Source of the DNA: Candidatus Harrysmithiimonas galli
GTDB lineage: Bacteria > Bacillota > Bacilli > CAJFEE01
Reading direction: 5' to 3'
DNA length: 64,000 nucleotides
Assembly: GCA_904373265.1 (NCBI GenBank)
Contig: CAJFEE010000013.1
Span: 1-64,000 of the forward strand
The notes below the pieces were generated by a model. It was not told the DNA's origin and did no database searches. It saw only the letters and a program-made list of their open reading frames with translations. Shown piece after piece: positions 41,043 through 55,347 of this stretch (positions are counted from its first letter, which is position 1; each line of letters begins with the position of its first letter). The position numbers and the translations under genes are program-made.

Positions 41043-41807
41043 TTATTTATTTTTTCTCGGATGAATAACCAAATAACGATTGGATCCCTCACCAACTGAT
41101 TCTGTTTTCACTGCCTTCTTCTCTGCTAAATAAGAATGAATAATTTTGCGTTCAAAGGCTGGCATCGGCTCAAGCTCAACTGATTTTTTCGTTGAGATAA
41201 CCTGATTTGAAAGTTGCTCAGCCAATTTCATTAAAGTTTTCTTTCTCTTTTCACGATAATTTTCTACATCTAAAATAATGGATAGATAATGCTTTTGTTT
41301 TCGGTTGGAGACGAGCTGGCATAAATACTGTAATGCGTTTAGCACTTGTCCTCTTCTTCCAATAATGATCGATGCATCTTTACTTAAAATTTTAAATATA
41401 ACTTCTTTTCCACTTTTTTGAATCTCAATATCAGCCTGAATATCCATTTCAGATAAAACAGATATAAGATATTTCTCAATTTCTTCTACTACTGTTTGAT
41501 TTCTTTTAAATGCAGGTGTATCCTCATTTTTACTATCTGCAGCTATTTCATCTATCTCATTATTGACCGGATTCATATTTTCCAGCTTGAATTCCTTTAT
41601 TTCTGAAAGGAAGCTTAAAGGAGCTTCAACATGCTCTTTTAAAGAAATTCGTACAATTGCAGGCTTTCCCCCAAACATTCCTAGAAAACTTTTTTTTCCA
41701 TAATCAATAATATGGATGTTTACATTCTCTTTTTTCGTCTTCAATTGTAGAAGCCCTTTTTCAACAGCAGCCTCTACCGTTTTTTCAGTAACGGTAACCT
41801 CTCTCAC
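41043..41807 (-). CDS. jag: RNA-binding protein Jag/KhpB
   Basis: A 254-residue protein with an N-terminal Jag domain (about 1-50, [17 protein letters not shown]), a KH domain ([20 protein letters not shown]) and a C-terminal R3H domain ([15 protein letters not shown]). Relatives bind RNA with KhpA and influence cell elongation and division. It overlaps yidC by four bases, a conserved coupling. Confidence 0.95.
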   Translation of the reverse strand: MREVTVTEKTVEAAVEKGLLQLKTKKENVNIHIIDYGKKSFLGMFGGKPAIVRISLKEHVEAPLSFLSEIKEFKLENMNPVNNEIDEIAADSKNEDTPAFKRNQTVVEEIEKYLISVLSEMDIQADIEIQKSGKEVIFKILSKDASIIIGRRGQVLNALQYLCQLVSNRKQKHYLSIILDVENYREKRKKTLMKLAEQLSNQVISTKKSVELEPMPAFERKIIHSYLAEKKAVKTESVGEGSNRYLVIHPRKNK

Positions 41808-42589
41808 TTTTTCCCCCCTCCTGATGATGTTGGAACAACTTCAGGTTTAACAGATGGATGGATAAAAATTGATTGTACAATAGAGAAAATGTTTCCCACA
41901 ACCCAGTATAAGGACAGTGCAGATGGTAATGACACAGCAAATACTAAAATCATAATTGGCATCACATACAGCATAATTTTCATTTGTGGATTATCAGGCT
42001 GTCCACGCATCACAATTTTCTGCTGAACAAACGTACCCAATGCTGCCAACACTGGTAAAATAAAATATGGATCTCTTGCACCTAGATCAAACCATAAAAA
42101 AGTATGCTGACTAATTTCACTTGTACGCATAATGGCATGATAAAATGCAATTAAAATTGGCATTTGAATAAGAATCGGTAAACAACCCGCCATTGGATTG
42201 ATATTATTTTTTTGGAACAACAGCATAGTTTCCTGATTTAACTTCTGCTGTGTTTTTTGATCCTTTGAACTGTATTTTTCTTTTAAAGCTTGTATTTGCG
42301 GTTGAATTTCTTGCATCGCTTTTGTACTCTTCATCTGTTTAATCATAAGTGGAAGTAAAATAATTCGAATTAAAATGGTAACCAAAATAATAGAAACCCC
42401 GTAATTCCATGCAGGAGACTGAATTAGCTCTGCAAACTTAACAATTAACCAAGATAATGGATAAACAAAATAACTGTTCCATATTCCTTCACTTTCTGCT
42501 GTAATCGGCTCATTGATCTCTGTACATCCGGACAATAAAAAAAGAGACACAACCAACAACACAATCCATAAGAACTTTCGATTTTTCAC
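41804..42589 (-). CDS. yidC: Membrane protein insertase YidC (SpoIIIJ)
   Basis: A 261-residue YidC/Oxa1 insertase. It is made as a lipoprotein ([12 protein letters not shown], cysteine at about 22). It has five membrane helices with the hairpin [20 protein letters not shown] and the motif [20 protein letters not shown]. The pore arginine ([15 protein letters not shown]) is present. It closely resembles SpoIIIJ of B. subtilis (261), which also serves sporulation. It overlaps rnpA and jag by four bases each. Confidence 0.96.
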   Translation of the reverse strand: MKNRKFLWIVLLVVSLFLLSGCTEINEPITAESEGIWNSYFVYPLSWLIVKFAELIQSPAWNYGVSIILVTILIRIILLPLMIKQMKSTKAMQEIQPQIQALKEKYSSKDQKTQQKLNQETMLLFQKNNINPMAGCLPILIQMPILIAFYHAIMRTSEISQHTFLWFDLGARDPYFILPVLAALGTFVQQKIVMRGQPDNPQMKIMLYVMPIMILVFAVSLPSALSLYWVVGNIFSIVQSIFIHPSVKPEVVPTSSGGGKK

Positions 42590-42945
42590 GACCCTATCCT
42601 CCTAATAATTTCCGCATTGACCAATAAATGGTAAATGCCCTTCTCAAACTGCTCATGAGAAATATTTATACAACCCTTTCTTGCCATAATAATCATTCGA
42701 ATATTTGCAGGAATCTGTTTTTTATAATTGTTTAAACATGCTCGAATTTTACGTTTAATATGATTTCGAAGAACAGCATGACCCAATTTTTTTCCAACTG
42801 AAATTCCACACAAAAAATGATTTATATCTATTTTTTCTTTTTCAACTATATAATAAACAACAAATTGTCGATTCGCAAAATATTTACCGTTTTTTAAAAT
42901 CACCTGAAATTCTTCATTTTTCTTTATACGCAAAAACTTCTTCAT
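42586..42945 (-). CDS. rnpA: Ribonuclease P protein component
   Basis: A 119-residue basic protein that binds the RNase P RNA and helps mature tRNA 5' ends. The core motif is [40 protein letters not shown] follows. Translation upstream is open, but the ATG at 42945 has AAGGA and gives the family length. It lies just after the rpmH terminator. Confidence 0.96.
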   Translation of the reverse strand: MKKFLRIKKNEEFQVILKNGKYFANRQFVVYYIVEKEKIDINHFLCGISVGKKLGHAVLRNHIKRKIRACLNNYKKQIPANIRMIIMARKGCINISHEQFEKGIYHLLVNAEIIRRIGS

Positions 42946-43054
42946 AGGACAATCCTTACCTTTATATTCATTTTTTATCCATAGAAACACCTATCATATT
43001 ATACAAAACAAAAGAATTTCCTTCATTCAATTTTTAATAGAACATAGAAAAAAA

Positions 43055-43078
43055 AGACCACTGGTCGTCCAGTGGTCT
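43055..43078 (-). terminator. Terminator overlapping the rpmH stop codon
   Basis: A perfect 10-base stem (agaccactgg, loop tcgt, ccagtggtct) is followed by eight T on the minus strand. Its promoter-proximal arm begins inside the rpmH stop codon, so it would reduce transcription into rnpA. Confidence 0.85.
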
Positions 43079-43211
43079 AAGCAGATAAAACCTTTCTACC
43101 TTTTCTACGACGGGCAGCAAGCACCTTACGACCGTTTTTTGTGCTCATACGTTTTCTAAAACCGTGTACTTTACTATGTTTCCGTTTATTTGGTTGATAT
43201 GTTCTTTTCAA
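43077..43211 (-). CDS. rpmH: Ribosomal protein bL34
   Basis: A 44-residue, very basic protein: [20 protein letters not shown] then [20 protein letters not shown]. It is the standard bL34 length. The start codon is TTG, with AAGGAGG about ten bases upstream; the family N-terminus leaves no alternative. It is the first gene left of the origin and diverges from dnaA. Confidence 0.95.
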   Translation of the reverse strand: MKRTYQPNKRKHSKVHGFRKRMSTKNGRKVLAARRRKGRKVLSA

Positions 43212-43258
43212 TGTTTGTACACCTCCTTTTGAGGGATAGCTTAAGACAGTCCTTATTT

Positions 43259-43288
43259 AGTATATAAAAAAAGACTTTTAATTGTCAA
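43259..43288 (-). promoter_or_regulatory. Promoter of rpmH
   Basis: On the minus strand -35 TTGACA (43283-43288) and -10 TATACT (43259-43264) lie 18 bases apart. Confidence 0.8.
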
Positions 43289-43649
43289 CCAGAAATCTTT
43301 CCTTCACCCTCTTTATTTCCTTTCATTCTGTCACCATTTTATCCACATGTTTATAACAAACTGTCAATCCATTTACACTTATCCACAAAATAATCGACAA
43401 AATCCACAAATATGGATAAAAATTATCCCAAAATCTACATATTTTGTGGATAAATATATATTTCATTGCAAGTTTTAAGCTTTTTTGATAAAATTACTCT
43501 ACAGAAAGAGCATTTTGTTGTGGATAATGTAATGAAAATGCACTTTTTTTTTGTCTTATGTGGACAATTTCATGCACATTGTTCATTTTTTATATACAAA
43601 CTGTCAATAATGTGGATATTTTGATAAAAACTTTAAAGGGAGCATAAAA
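43289..43649. other. oriC: oriC, upstream DnaA-box cluster
   Basis: The rpmH-dnaA intergenic region has perfect DnaA boxes (TTATCCACA or complement) at 43339-43347, 43379-43387, 43445-43453 and 43519-43527. One-mismatch boxes lie at 43559-43567 and 43611-43619. The boxes left of about 43400 point right and those beyond point left. This is the upstream half of a bipartite Firmicutes origin and likely also the site of dnaA autoregulation. Confidence 0.9.
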
Positions 43650-44987
43650 ATGAATGATCACAATTTACTCTGGACAAGAGTACTTGAAGAATTAAAATTT
43701 AAAACAAGCAAACCTTCTTATGATACGTGGATGAAAGAAATTCGATTTCATTCATTAGATAGCAATAAACAAGAAATCATTTTAATCGCCCCTCATGATT
43801 TAGCCAAAGAACAACTGCAAACGACACATAAAAAAATTATTACAGACACGGTATATGAAGTATATGGTGAACCTCTGCAGGTTATATTCACCTTGTCAAA
43901 TCCACAAGAAACGTCTTTTTTATCGAAAAAGGAGTTTTCTCAAGGGACAAACTCTCACTTAAATCACAGTATATTAAATAAAAACTATATATTTGAGACT
44001 TTTGTCGTTGGTCCAGCCAATAAATTGCCTCACGCCGCTGCACTTGCTGTAGCCGAAGCACCTTCAAAAGCATACAATCCATTATTTATTTGGGGAGGTG
44101 TTGGTCTTGGCAAAACCCATTTAATGCACGCAATTGGTCATTATGTACTGGAACATAATCCTGAAGCAATTGTTCAATATTTATCATCAGAAAAGTTTAC
44201 CAATGAGTTTATCAATTCAATCCAATATAACAAAACAGAAGAATTTCGAAATAAATATCGGAATGTAGACGTACTGCTCATTGATGACATTCAGTTTCTA
44301 GCAGGAAAAGAACAAACACAAGAGGAATTTTTCCATACGTTTAATACACTTTATGAAGCTTCTCGACAAATTGTAATTGCCAGTGATCGTCCACCAAAAG
44401 AAATTCCTACTTTGGAAGATCGCTTAAGATCACGCTTTGAATGGGGTTTAATCACGGATATTACAGCTCCAGACTTGGAAACACGCATCGCGATTTTAAG
44501 AAAGAAAGCAAAAGCAGAAGGATTAGATATTCCAAATGAAGTAATGAGCCATATTGCTGGTTTAATTAATACAAATATTCGCGAACTCGAAGGTGCTTTA
44601 ACACGTGTAATGGCCGAATCGGCTTTAAAAAATAAAGACATTGATATCCACCTTGCTTCAGAAGCGCTAAAATCTTTTAAAAACCACGCAAGTCCAAAAA
44701 TCATTACAATCGGAGAAATTCAAAAAACAGTTGCCAGTGTATATCAGTTAAGAATTGATGATTTAAAAGCAAAAAAACGAACGAAATCTATTGCTTTTCC
44801 AAGACAAATTGCAATGTATCTTTCAAGAGAACTAACAGATTGTTCCCTTCCTAAAATTGGGAAAGAATTTGGCGGGAGAGATCATACAACTGTAATCCAT
44901 GCATGCGATAAAATTTCTACACTTTTACAGTCTGATACAAATTTACAAGCGCGCATTGATGAAATTAAGCAGTTACTCAAAAATTAA
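43650..44987 (+). CDS. dnaA: Chromosomal replication initiator DnaA
   Basis: A 445-residue AAA+ initiator. Domain I ([20 protein letters not shown]) recruits partners. Domain III has Walker [19 protein letters not shown] and [20 protein letters not shown]. Domain IV ends in the box-recognition motif [15 protein letters not shown]. Start ATG has AAAGGGAG upstream. DnaA boxes flank the gene on both sides. Confidence 0.98.
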   Translation: MNDHNLLWTRVLEELKFKTSKPSYDTWMKEIRFHSLDSNKQEIILIAPHDLAKEQLQTTHKKIITDTVYEVYGEPLQVIFTLSNPQETSFLSKKEFSQGTNSHLNHSILNKNYIFETFVVGPANKLPHAAALAVAEAPSKAYNPLFIWGGVGLGKTHLMHAIGHYVLEHNPEAIVQYLSSEKFTNEFINSIQYNKTEEFRNKYRNVDVLLIDDIQFLAGKEQTQEEFFHTFNTLYEASRQIVIASDRPPKEIPTLEDRLRSRFEWGLITDITAPDLETRIAILRKKAKAEGLDIPNEVMSHIAGLINTNIRELEGALTRVMAESALKNKDIDIHLASEALKSFKNHASPKIITIGEIQKTVASVYQLRIDDLKAKKRTKSIAFPRQIAMYLSRELTDCSLPKIGKEFGGRDHTTVIHACDKISTLLQSDTNLQARIDEIKQLLKN

Positions 44988-45139
44988 AATGTGGATAAAC
45001 AAGGAAAATACAATTTTTTTATACACATATTATCCACAGTATAAAATATTCATATTTCAAGGTTTTTCTATACTTATACACAAATTCACAAGTACTATTA
45101 TTATGACTATATTTTTTTATAAATAAAAAGGAGTTTACT
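44988..45139. other. oriC, downstream half with unwinding element
   Basis: The dnaA-dnaN gap has perfect DnaA boxes at 44990-44998 and 45030-45038 and a variant TTATACACA at 45074-45082. Ten bases further lies TACTATTATTATGACTAT (45093-45110), a run of triplets like the DnaA-trio next to the unwinding site in B. subtilis, followed by a T-rich stretch. Strand opening probably begins here. Confidence 0.8.
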
Positions 45140-46288
45140 ATGAAGATCACCATTCAAAGAGAAATACTTGTTCGCTCTGTTCAAGAAGTTATAAAAGCCA
45201 TTTCTTTTAAAACAACCATCCCAATTTTAACTGGAATAAAATTTCATGTAACTGAACAAGGATTGACACTTACTGGCAGTGATGCAGATATATCCATTGA
45301 ATCATTTGTTCCAAAAGAAGCCGATGGAGATGAAAATATAATGATTGAACAAACAGGTAGTTGTGTTTTTCAGGCAAGATATTTTTATGAAATTGTAAAA
45401 AAACTACCTGATACACAAGTTCAAATTACAATCTCCAAACAACAAAATGCTACCATTCAATCTGGAAAAACAGAATTTAATTTAAAAATTTGGGATGCAG
45501 AAGAATATCCAAGACTACCTGAAATTAATGAAAGTTGCTCTTTTTATTTATCAGTTGAATTATTAAAAAATATAATTCGGCAAACAGTTTATGCAGTTTC
45601 TACATCTGAGAATCGTCCAATCTTAACAGGTGTAAACTGGATATTTGATAAAGAAACACTTGTATGTGTTGGAACCAATAGTCACCGGCTTGCACAAAAA
45701 ATTGTTTTGCAATCTGATCCAAATATCCAAATTGAAGTGAATCCATTTAATATTGTTATTCCTGGAAAAAGTTTAAATGAATTGAATAAACTATTAGATG
45801 GAGAAAATGAACAAGTAAAAGTCGTTATTACACCGCAGCAAATTTTATTTCAATTGAAAAATTTGTTATTTTTTTCACGCCTATTGGAAGGAAATTATCC
45901 TGATACAAAGAAACTCATACCTAAAGAAATGAAAACGAAGCTGATCGTAGATGTAAAAGCCTTTCATCGAGCAATTGACCGTGCTTCTCTATTATCAAAA
46001 GACGAAAAAAGCAATATTGTAAAATTGGAAGTAAATGATTCTTGTACCATTTTTATTTCATCCAATGCACCTGAAATTGGAAAAGTCGAAGAAGAACTTT
46101 CTTCAGAGCATTTTGAAGGAGAAGAATTAAAAATTTCTTTCAGTGCAAAGTATATGATGGATGCGCTAAAGGTTATGGATGATGAAAAAGTTGAAATCAG
46201 TTTTACTGGTGCGATGAGACCATTTTTGATAAAAAATATATCAAATGATGAGATCTTAGAACTTGTTTTACCAGTACGAACATATTAG
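45140..46288 (+). CDS. dnaN: DNA polymerase III sliding clamp (beta)
   Basis: A 382-residue clamp of three similar domains. It starts MKITIQREILVRSVQEVIKA and ends with EILELVLPVRTY, the usual C-terminal clamp residues. SENRPILTGVNWIF and GTNSHRLAQK lie in the middle. Length and place after dnaA are standard. Confidence 0.97.
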   Translation: MKITIQREILVRSVQEVIKAISFKTTIPILTGIKFHVTEQGLTLTGSDADISIESFVPKEADGDENIMIEQTGSCVFQARYFYEIVKKLPDTQVQITISKQQNATIQSGKTEFNLKIWDAEEYPRLPEINESCSFYLSVELLKNIIRQTVYAVSTSENRPILTGVNWIFDKETLVCVGTNSHRLAQKIVLQSDPNIQIEVNPFNIVIPGKSLNELNKLLDGENEQVKVVITPQQILFQLKNLLFFSRLLEGNYPDTKKLIPKEMKTKLIVDVKAFHRAIDRASLLSKDEKSNIVKLEVNDSCTIFISSNAPEIGKVEEELSSEHFEGEELKISFSAKYMMDALKVMDDEKVEISFTGAMRPFLIKNISNDEILELVLPVRTY

Positions 46289-46401
46289 AAGTTATGAAAG
46301 AACGGTTACATTTATCAAGTATATTTGGAACACGTTCTTTTCTCATTGAAAAAAAAAGGTTATAATAATAAGATTAAAATATTTTAAAAAGGATGACCTC
46401 C

Positions 46402-46620
46402 ATGGAAAAAATTGCCATTTATACAGAATACATAACGCTTCAGGCAGCATTGAAATTAAACAATGTAATCCATTCTGGTGGTGAAATCAAACATTTTTTA
46501 ATGACTGAAAAAGTATGGGTAAATGATGTATTGGAAACAAGGAGAGGACGAAAGCTTTATCCAGGTGATCAAATTCGAATTGGAAAAGATACATTTCAAA
46601 TTGTAAAAGAAGAAGGTTGA
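46402..46620 (+). CDS. yaaA: S4-domain RNA-binding protein YaaA (RlbA)
   Basis: A 72-residue small protein with an S4 fold (EYITLQAALKLNNVIHSGGE, then VWVNDVLETRRGRKLYPGD). It lies between dnaN and recF as in B. subtilis, where YaaA takes part in late 50S ribosome assembly. Two ATGs are possible; the second (46402) has GGATGACC spaced correctly, the first has its ribosome-binding bases too close. Confidence 0.9.
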   Translation: MEKIAIYTEYITLQAALKLNNVIHSGGEIKHFLMTEKVWVNDVLETRRGRKLYPGDQIRIGKDTFQIVKEEG

Positions 46621-46626
46621 TGTCTT

Positions 46627-47745
46627 TTGTATATTCATGAGTTGGAACTAAATACTTATAGAAATTATGAAAGATGCCATCTTCAATTTTCTGATCGGTT
46701 AAATCTATGTGTAGGAAAAAATGCGCAAGGAAAAACCAATTTAATTGAAGCCATTTATGTATTGGCTTTTGGCAAATCTCATCGTACATCAAAAGATAAA
46801 GAATTAATTTATTGGGATGAAGAATTTGCCAAAATCAAAGGTGAGATTATCCGAAAAAATCGCGATTATACACACGAAATCATTTTGTTTTCAAAAGGAA
46901 AGAAGGCAAAAATTGATGATATTGAACAGGAAAAATTAAGTCAATATATCGGAAACTTTAATGTTGTTATTTTTGCACCAGAAGATTTGAATATTGTAAA
47001 AGGAAACCCACAAACTCGCAGACGATTTCTCGATATGGAATTGGGACAAATTTCTAAAAGCTATTTGTTCCATTTAAGCGATTTTCAAAGACTTCTTCAA
47101 CAGCGGAATGCCTTTTTAAAAGAAAATAGAATGAATCCAGGGCAAGATCTATTATTTTTTCAAATTATTACAGAGCAATTTATTGATAAATGTGTAGAAA
47201 TTACGTATCTTAGGGAGCAATTTATTACACGCCTAAATGTAATTGCTGAAAAGATTCATGCCAAAATGACAGCCGATAAAGAAGGAATCCAATTGAAATA
47301 TACACCGTCTATTCGTGTATCAGAAATAGAAAATAAGTCAAAAATAAAAGAAGATTATACTGAATTTTTTCAAACAATAAAAGAAAAAGAATTAAAACGT
47401 GGTCTCACTTTATTTGGTATCCATAGGGATGATTTTTTGATTTTAATTGACAAAAAAAATGTTCAAGCATTTGGCTCACAAGGCCAACAAAGGACAGCTT
47501 CTCTTTCCATCAAATTAGCAGAGCTTGAATTTATTTTACAAGAAACCGGAGAATATCCTGTTTTATTGTTGGATGATGTTTTATCCGAATTGGATGAAAA
47601 TAGACAGCATGATTTATTACAAATGGTTAAAAACAAAGTCCAAACATTTGTAACAACAACTTCACTAAAAGGAATTCGAAAAGAAATCATTCAAGATGCA
47701 GTTGTGTTTCACATTGAAAAAGCAAAAGTTGAAATAAAGAACTAA
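46627..47745 (+). CDS. recF: DNA repair protein RecF
   Basis: A 372-residue SMC-like ATPase that helps load RecA at gapped DNA. The N-terminus YIHELELNTYRNYERCHLQF leads to Walker A VGKNAQGKTNLIEAIY. Near the C-terminus lie FGSQGQQRTASLSIKLAELE (signature) and LLLDDVLSELDENRQ (Walker B). The start is TTG, six bases after the yaaA stop; no in-frame ATG lies before the conserved region. Confidence 0.96.
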   Translation: MYIHELELNTYRNYERCHLQFSDRLNLCVGKNAQGKTNLIEAIYVLAFGKSHRTSKDKELIYWDEEFAKIKGEIIRKNRDYTHEIILFSKGKKAKIDDIEQEKLSQYIGNFNVVIFAPEDLNIVKGNPQTRRRFLDMELGQISKSYLFHLSDFQRLLQQRNAFLKENRMNPGQDLLFFQIITEQFIDKCVEITYLREQFITRLNVIAEKIHAKMTADKEGIQLKYTPSIRVSEIENKSKIKEDYTEFFQTIKEKELKRGLTLFGIHRDDFLILIDKKNVQAFGSQGQQRTASLSIKLAELEFILQETGEYPVLLLDDVLSELDENRQHDLLQMVKNKVQTFVTTTSLKGIRKEIIQDAVVFHIEKAKVEIKN

Positions 47746-47759
47746 AAATGAATTTTTAA

Positions 47760-49706
<1,947 letters not shown>

Positions 49707-49742
49707 AAAATAGAAAGAAAAAAGAAAAAAGGAGGCTCAAAC

Positions 49743-52205
49743 ATGCCAGAGCAACCAAATTCTCGGATTAAAGTTGTAAACATCAGTAAAGAGATGCGAA
49801 CCTCATTTTTGGATTATTCAATGAGTGTTATCGTTTCACGTGCATTGCCAGATGTTCGAGATGGATTAAAGCCTGTTCATCGTAGAATTTTATATGCTAT
49901 GAATGATCTTGGAATAAATGCTGATAAAGCATACAAAAAATCAGCCCGGATTGTCGGGGAAGTGATTGGTAAGTATCATCCACATGGAGATTCCGCTGTG
50001 TATGAATCAATGGTTCGGATGGCTCAAGATTTCAACTACCGTTACATGTTGGTTGATGGTCATGGAAATTTCGGTTCCATTGATGGAGATTCTGCAGCGG
50101 CTATGCGTTATACAGAAGCTCGTATGTCAAAAATTTCCATGGAATTGTTAAAAGATATCAACAAAAATACAGTTGATTTTAAAAATAATTATGATGAATC
50201 TGAACAAGAACCATCTGTTTTGCCAGCTCGTTTTCCGAATCTATTGGTAAACGGAGGAATGGGAATTGCAGTTGGAATGGCAACCAATATTCCGCCCCAT
50301 AATTTAACAGAGGTGATTGATGGGATTTTGGCATTGCGTAAAAATCCAGAAATTTTGTCAGAAGAGTTGATGACCTACATAAAGGGTCCAGATTTTCCGA
50401 CAGGTGGGATCATTTTAGGAAGATCTGGAATTCGAAAAGCTTATGAAACGGGTCGAGGCAGCATTATGATTCGTGGAAAAGCTGATATTGAAACCAAGTC
50501 TAATGGTCGCGAAACCATTATTATTACAGAGTTACCTTATCAGGTAAACAAAGCAAGATTGATTGAAAAAATTGCTGATCTGGTCCGTGAAAAAAGAATT
50601 GAAGGCATTACGGATTTAAGAGATGAATCTGATCGAAAAGGAATGCGCATTGTGATTGAAGTGCGTAAAGATGCAAACGCAGGTGTCATTATAAATAATC
50701 TGTATAAACAGACTGCGCTGCAAACTTCTTTTGGTATTAACATGCTTGCACTTGTTGATGGTCGCCCAATGATTTTGACATTAAAAGATGTTTTACAGCA
50801 TTATTTAAACCATCAAGTTGAAGTAACTAGAAGACGCACACAATATGATTTGGATCGAGCCAAATCCAGAGCACATATTTTGGAAGGATTAAAAAAAGCT
50901 TTGGATCATATTGATGCCATTATCAATTTGATTCGTTCATCCGAAACAACCGAAATTGCAAAAGAAGGTTTAATACAGCAATTTGCATTAACCGAAAGGC
51001 AGGCACAAGCGATTCTTGAAATGCGCTTACAAAGATTAACCGGTCTAGAGCGTGAAAAAATTGAGGATGAATATCGTTCTTTATTGGTTTTTATTGGAGA
51101 GCTGAGTGATATTTTAGCTGATCCTGAAAAAGTCCTTGAAATTATTTGTAATGAGCTGATTCAAATTAAGGAGAAATATGGTGATGAACGTCGAACTGAG
51201 CTGCTCTTAGGTGGTTTTGATGTTTTAGAGGATGAAGATCTGATTCCAGTTCAAAATGTTGCAATTACCTTAACCAATAAAGGTTATATTAAACGTCAAT
51301 TGACCTCTGTGTATCGCACCCAAAAACGTGGTGGACGTGGTGTTCAAGGAATGGGTACACATGAGGATGATTTTGTTGAACAAATGATTGCGACAACAAC
51401 ACATCATACTCTATTGTTTTTTACAAATTTAGGGAAAGTATACAAAATTAAAGGTTATGAAGTACCTGAATTTTCCCGAACGGCAAAAGGATTGCCAGTT
51501 GTGAATTTGCTTGAGATTGATAAAGAAGAAAAAATCACAGCAATTATTCCAATTGAAAAATTTGAACAGGAAAATTATCTATTTTTTACAACACGTCAAG
51601 GAATTGTAAAACGTGTTTCTTTATCCTATTTCCGGAATATCCGAACCAACGGATTAATTGCAGTCGGTTTACGTGAACAAGACGAGTTGATATCCGTCTG
51701 TTTAACCAATGGGAAAAATGAAATCATTATTGGGACTTCACAAGGATTTTTAATTCATTTTGATGAAAATGACATTCGAGCGATGGGAAGAACAGCAGCC
51801 GGTGTACGTGGAATTCGTTTAAGAGAAGGAGACCATGTTGTCAATGCAGAAATTGTAAAAGAAAGCAGTACACTTTTAACAGTGACAGAAAACGGATATG
51901 GGAAGCGAACACCAATTAGTGAATATAGACCACAGTCTCGAGGTGGTAAAGGAATTATCAACTATAAGGTAACAGAGAAAACCGGTTTTGTTGTTGGACT
52001 CCAGATGGTTGAAGAAAAAGATTTAATGATTGTTACAGACAGTGGTGTGATTATTCGAATTCCAATTGAGCATATTTCAATTTTGAGTAGAAATACACAA
52101 GGTGTAAAATTAATCCGACTGGATGAACATACAAAGGTTTCTACAATTGCAATCGTAGAAACTGAAGAGACCGAAAATGAGGAAACAAAAGAGCCTGAAA
52201 TGTAA
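49743..52205 (+). CDS. gyrA: DNA gyrase subunit A
   Basis: An 820-residue DNA-cleaving subunit. The catalytic tyrosine lies in [12 protein letters not shown]. The quinolone-resistance region reads [15 protein letters not shown], with the wild-type serine and glutamate, so no common target mutation is present. The C-terminal DNA-wrapping domain has the GyrA box [12 protein letters not shown]. It follows gyrB by 36 bases. No rRNA operon follows, unlike B. subtilis. Confidence 0.97.
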   Translation: MPEQPNSRIKVVNISKEMRTSFLDYSMSVIVSRALPDVRDGLKPVHRRILYAMNDLGINADKAYKKSARIVGEVIGKYHPHGDSAVYESMVRMAQDFNYRYMLVDGHGNFGSIDGDSAAAMRYTEARMSKISMELLKDINKNTVDFKNNYDESEQEPSVLPARFPNLLVNGGMGIAVGMATNIPPHNLTEVIDGILALRKNPEILSEELMTYIKGPDFPTGGIILGRSGIRKAYETGRGSIMIRGKADIETKSNGRETIIITELPYQVNKARLIEKIADLVREKRIEGITDLRDESDRKGMRIVIEVRKDANAGVIINNLYKQTALQTSFGINMLALVDGRPMILTLKDVLQHYLNHQVEVTRRRTQYDLDRAKSRAHILEGLKKALDHIDAIINLIRSSETTEIAKEGLIQQFALTERQAQAILEMRLQRLTGLEREKIEDEYRSLLVFIGELSDILADPEKVLEIICNELIQIKEKYGDERRTELLLGGFDVLEDEDLIPVQNVAITLTNKGYIKRQLTSVYRTQKRGGRGVQGMGTHEDDFVEQMIATTTHHTLLFFTNLGKVYKIKGYEVPEFSRTAKGLPVVNLLEIDKEEKITAIIPIEKFEQENYLFFTTRQGIVKRVSLSYFRNIRTNGLIAVGLREQDELISVCLTNGKNEIIIGTSQGFLIHFDENDIRAMGRTAAGVRGIRLREGDHVVNAEIVKESSTLLTVTENGYGKRTPISEYRPQSRGGKGIINYKVTEKTGFVVGLQMVEEKDLMIVTDSGVIIRIPIEHISILSRNTQGVKLIRLDEHTKVSTIAIVETEETENEETKEPEM

Positions 52206-52237
52206 AAATTATAAGCAGATGGGGTAGGTGGTCAAAA

Positions 52238-53308
52238 ATGAAGATCCACGTTGAGCAATTAAAAAGCCAATGTGTATTGGATGAGGATATTATATTAAAT
52301 ACAGAGATACCACTGATTGAAAAAGATACCGTTTTAGAAGATAAACATATTGATACATTAAAAAAATTTGGAGTTGAATATCTTGAAATCGAGCCGTGGT
52401 TGGCAAATAGCAAACCTTTTTTCCCTCAAGAGCTTTCTGAAGAACAACTGAAACGTTATCAATATTTGGAGATTGAAAATTTGTTTACAATGACTGTACT
52501 AAGCTATAAGGAGGTATTTCTCACGCTACAGTCTAAAGGCATATTGAATGTAAGCGATATATATGAACCGTTAAAAAAATTATTTTTAAACATTGTAAAT
52601 AAAAAGCATCTTCCATTTTTATTACATCGATTATGTAAAATAGATGATTACATTTACAGTTATAATGTGGCAACTGCTGTTTTAGCTGGTTATTTATTTT
52701 ATCGAAATGTTGGATTTATTGAAGATGCTTTAAATATTTGTAAAGCAAGTATGCTTTGCAATATTGGTTTGGCAAAGCTGAACCCGAAGATTCTGCGAAA
52801 AAAAAAGCTTTTTACAAAGAGTGAGGTTGCCCAATGGGAAAAACATGTTCTTTTCAGTTATGAGATTCTTTCCGGTCTTCCTGGTATTGATTTATTTACC
52901 AAAAATATTGTGATTCAACATGAAGAATTTCTTGACGGGACGGGGTTCCCGCTAAAAATAAAGAAGGATAAAATATGTGCAGGTGCAAGATATATATCAA
53001 TTGCTGAAAAATATTATATGTTTTTATGTCCGAATGATTATTTTAAATCTGCTACACCTTTTGAAATTGCTTTGCGCTTTGTGAAACACCAACCGGAAAA
53101 ATTTGATCAGCATATTGTAAAGCTTTTCATTGATGAGATGTTTCCAGCATTTGTCGGCTCAAGTGTTGTATTTCAGGATGGAACAGTTGGATTGATTTCA
53201 TCCTTTGACAAAAAAACAAAAATGGAATTGACTGTCATTTTAGAAAAGGAAGATGAGAAGAGAGTCAATCTATTAGATTCAAAAAATCTTATTCAATTTG
53301 TGTTTTAA
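52238..53308 (+). CDS. Degenerate HD-GYP domain protein
   Basis: A 356-residue protein starting 32 bases after gyrA. Residues about 130-290 follow the HD-GYP layout, but key metal ligands are lost. The first histidine is tyrosine (YIYSYNVATAVL), HDIGK is CNIGLAK, and HHE is QHE (VIQHEEFLDGTGFP). WEKHVLFSYEILSG keeps its histidine. It is therefore probably not an active cyclic-di-GMP phosphodiesterase, but could bind a ligand or partner. HD-GYP-type genes occur after gyrA in other Bacillales. The first 120 residues resemble the N-terminal helper region of such proteins. Function unknown. Confidence 0.8.
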   Translation: MKIHVEQLKSQCVLDEDIILNTEIPLIEKDTVLEDKHIDTLKKFGVEYLEIEPWLANSKPFFPQELSEEQLKRYQYLEIENLFTMTVLSYKEVFLTLQSKGILNVSDIYEPLKKLFLNIVNKKHLPFLLHRLCKIDDYIYSYNVATAVLAGYLFYRNVGFIEDALNICKASMLCNIGLAKLNPKILRKKKLFTKSEVAQWEKHVLFSYEILSGLPGIDLFTKNIVIQHEEFLDGTGFPLKIKKDKICAGARYISIAEKYYMFLCPNDYFKSATPFEIALRFVKHQPEKFDQHIVKLFIDEMFPAFVGSSVVFQDGTVGLISSFDKKTKMELTVILEKEDEKRVNLLDSKNLIQFVF

Positions 53309-53756
53309 TTTCAAACTGCATTTTATCAAGGTTTAATAAGTTAAGAATCCAAATTCTAATGGAAGTTAAAATAAAAAAAAGCCAGCTAAAATGATTTTTA
53401 AAATTTTAAAAAACGTAGGAAGTTGAGTTGTATGAATCATATAAAAAGATCTCAAGTTATTTTGTAAGCGGTTCCTAGTCAAGATTTTTTACCTAATTCA
53501 TAATTTCACAAAACAAATTGTAATTTTCTAAATTTCAATCACAAAGTAATTTTAAGTAGAAGTGATTTGACATGTTGTCGAGTGGTGATGTACTTTGTTT
53601 TGGAATAAAAAAATAACAACTTGGCGGAACAATTTTTTCACAAAGAAATAGATAATTTTTTATTTGTATATTGAAAAAGATTCAGTTATAAAATACATTT
53701 AATACATAAAAGCATGAAAAGGAAATGGTTACTTTTAGGAATGTGATTGAGAGTTC
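53309..53756. other. Gene-free stretch before guaB
   Basis: No gene, tRNA or rRNA fragment is seen between the HD-GYP-like gene and the guaB promoter. In B. subtilis an rRNA operon and yaaC occupy this place. Confidence 0.5.
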
Positions 53757-53785
53757 TTGACAGTTCATTCTACTGTTGTTAATGT
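53757..53785 (+). promoter_or_regulatory. Promoter of guaB
   Basis: -35 TTGACA (53757-53762) and -10 TAATGT (53780-53785) lie 17 bases apart, 46 bases before the ATG. A TACAAT slightly downstream would be too far from the -35. Confidence 0.65.
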
Positions 53786-53792
53786 ACAATAA

Positions 53793-55295
<1,503 letters not shown>

Positions 55296-55312
55296 TTACA
55301 AGAAATAATAAA

Positions 55313-55347
55313 GCAGACAAGGCAAATTTTGTCGGTCTGTTTTTTTC
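55313..55347 (+). terminator. Terminator after guaB
   Basis: A hairpin formed by agacaagg and its partners around ttttgtc/ggtct is followed by seven T. Two alternative pairings are possible. Confidence 0.65.

Noticed and set aside
43399-43431. Additional DnaA boxes (AAATCCACA, TTATCCCAA)
   Set aside because: Two mismatches each; too weak to list beside the clear boxes.
49833-49843. parS-like GTTTCACGTGC in gyrA
   Set aside because: Only the first half of the palindrome is present; the second half does not match, and the codons are conserved gyrA sequence.
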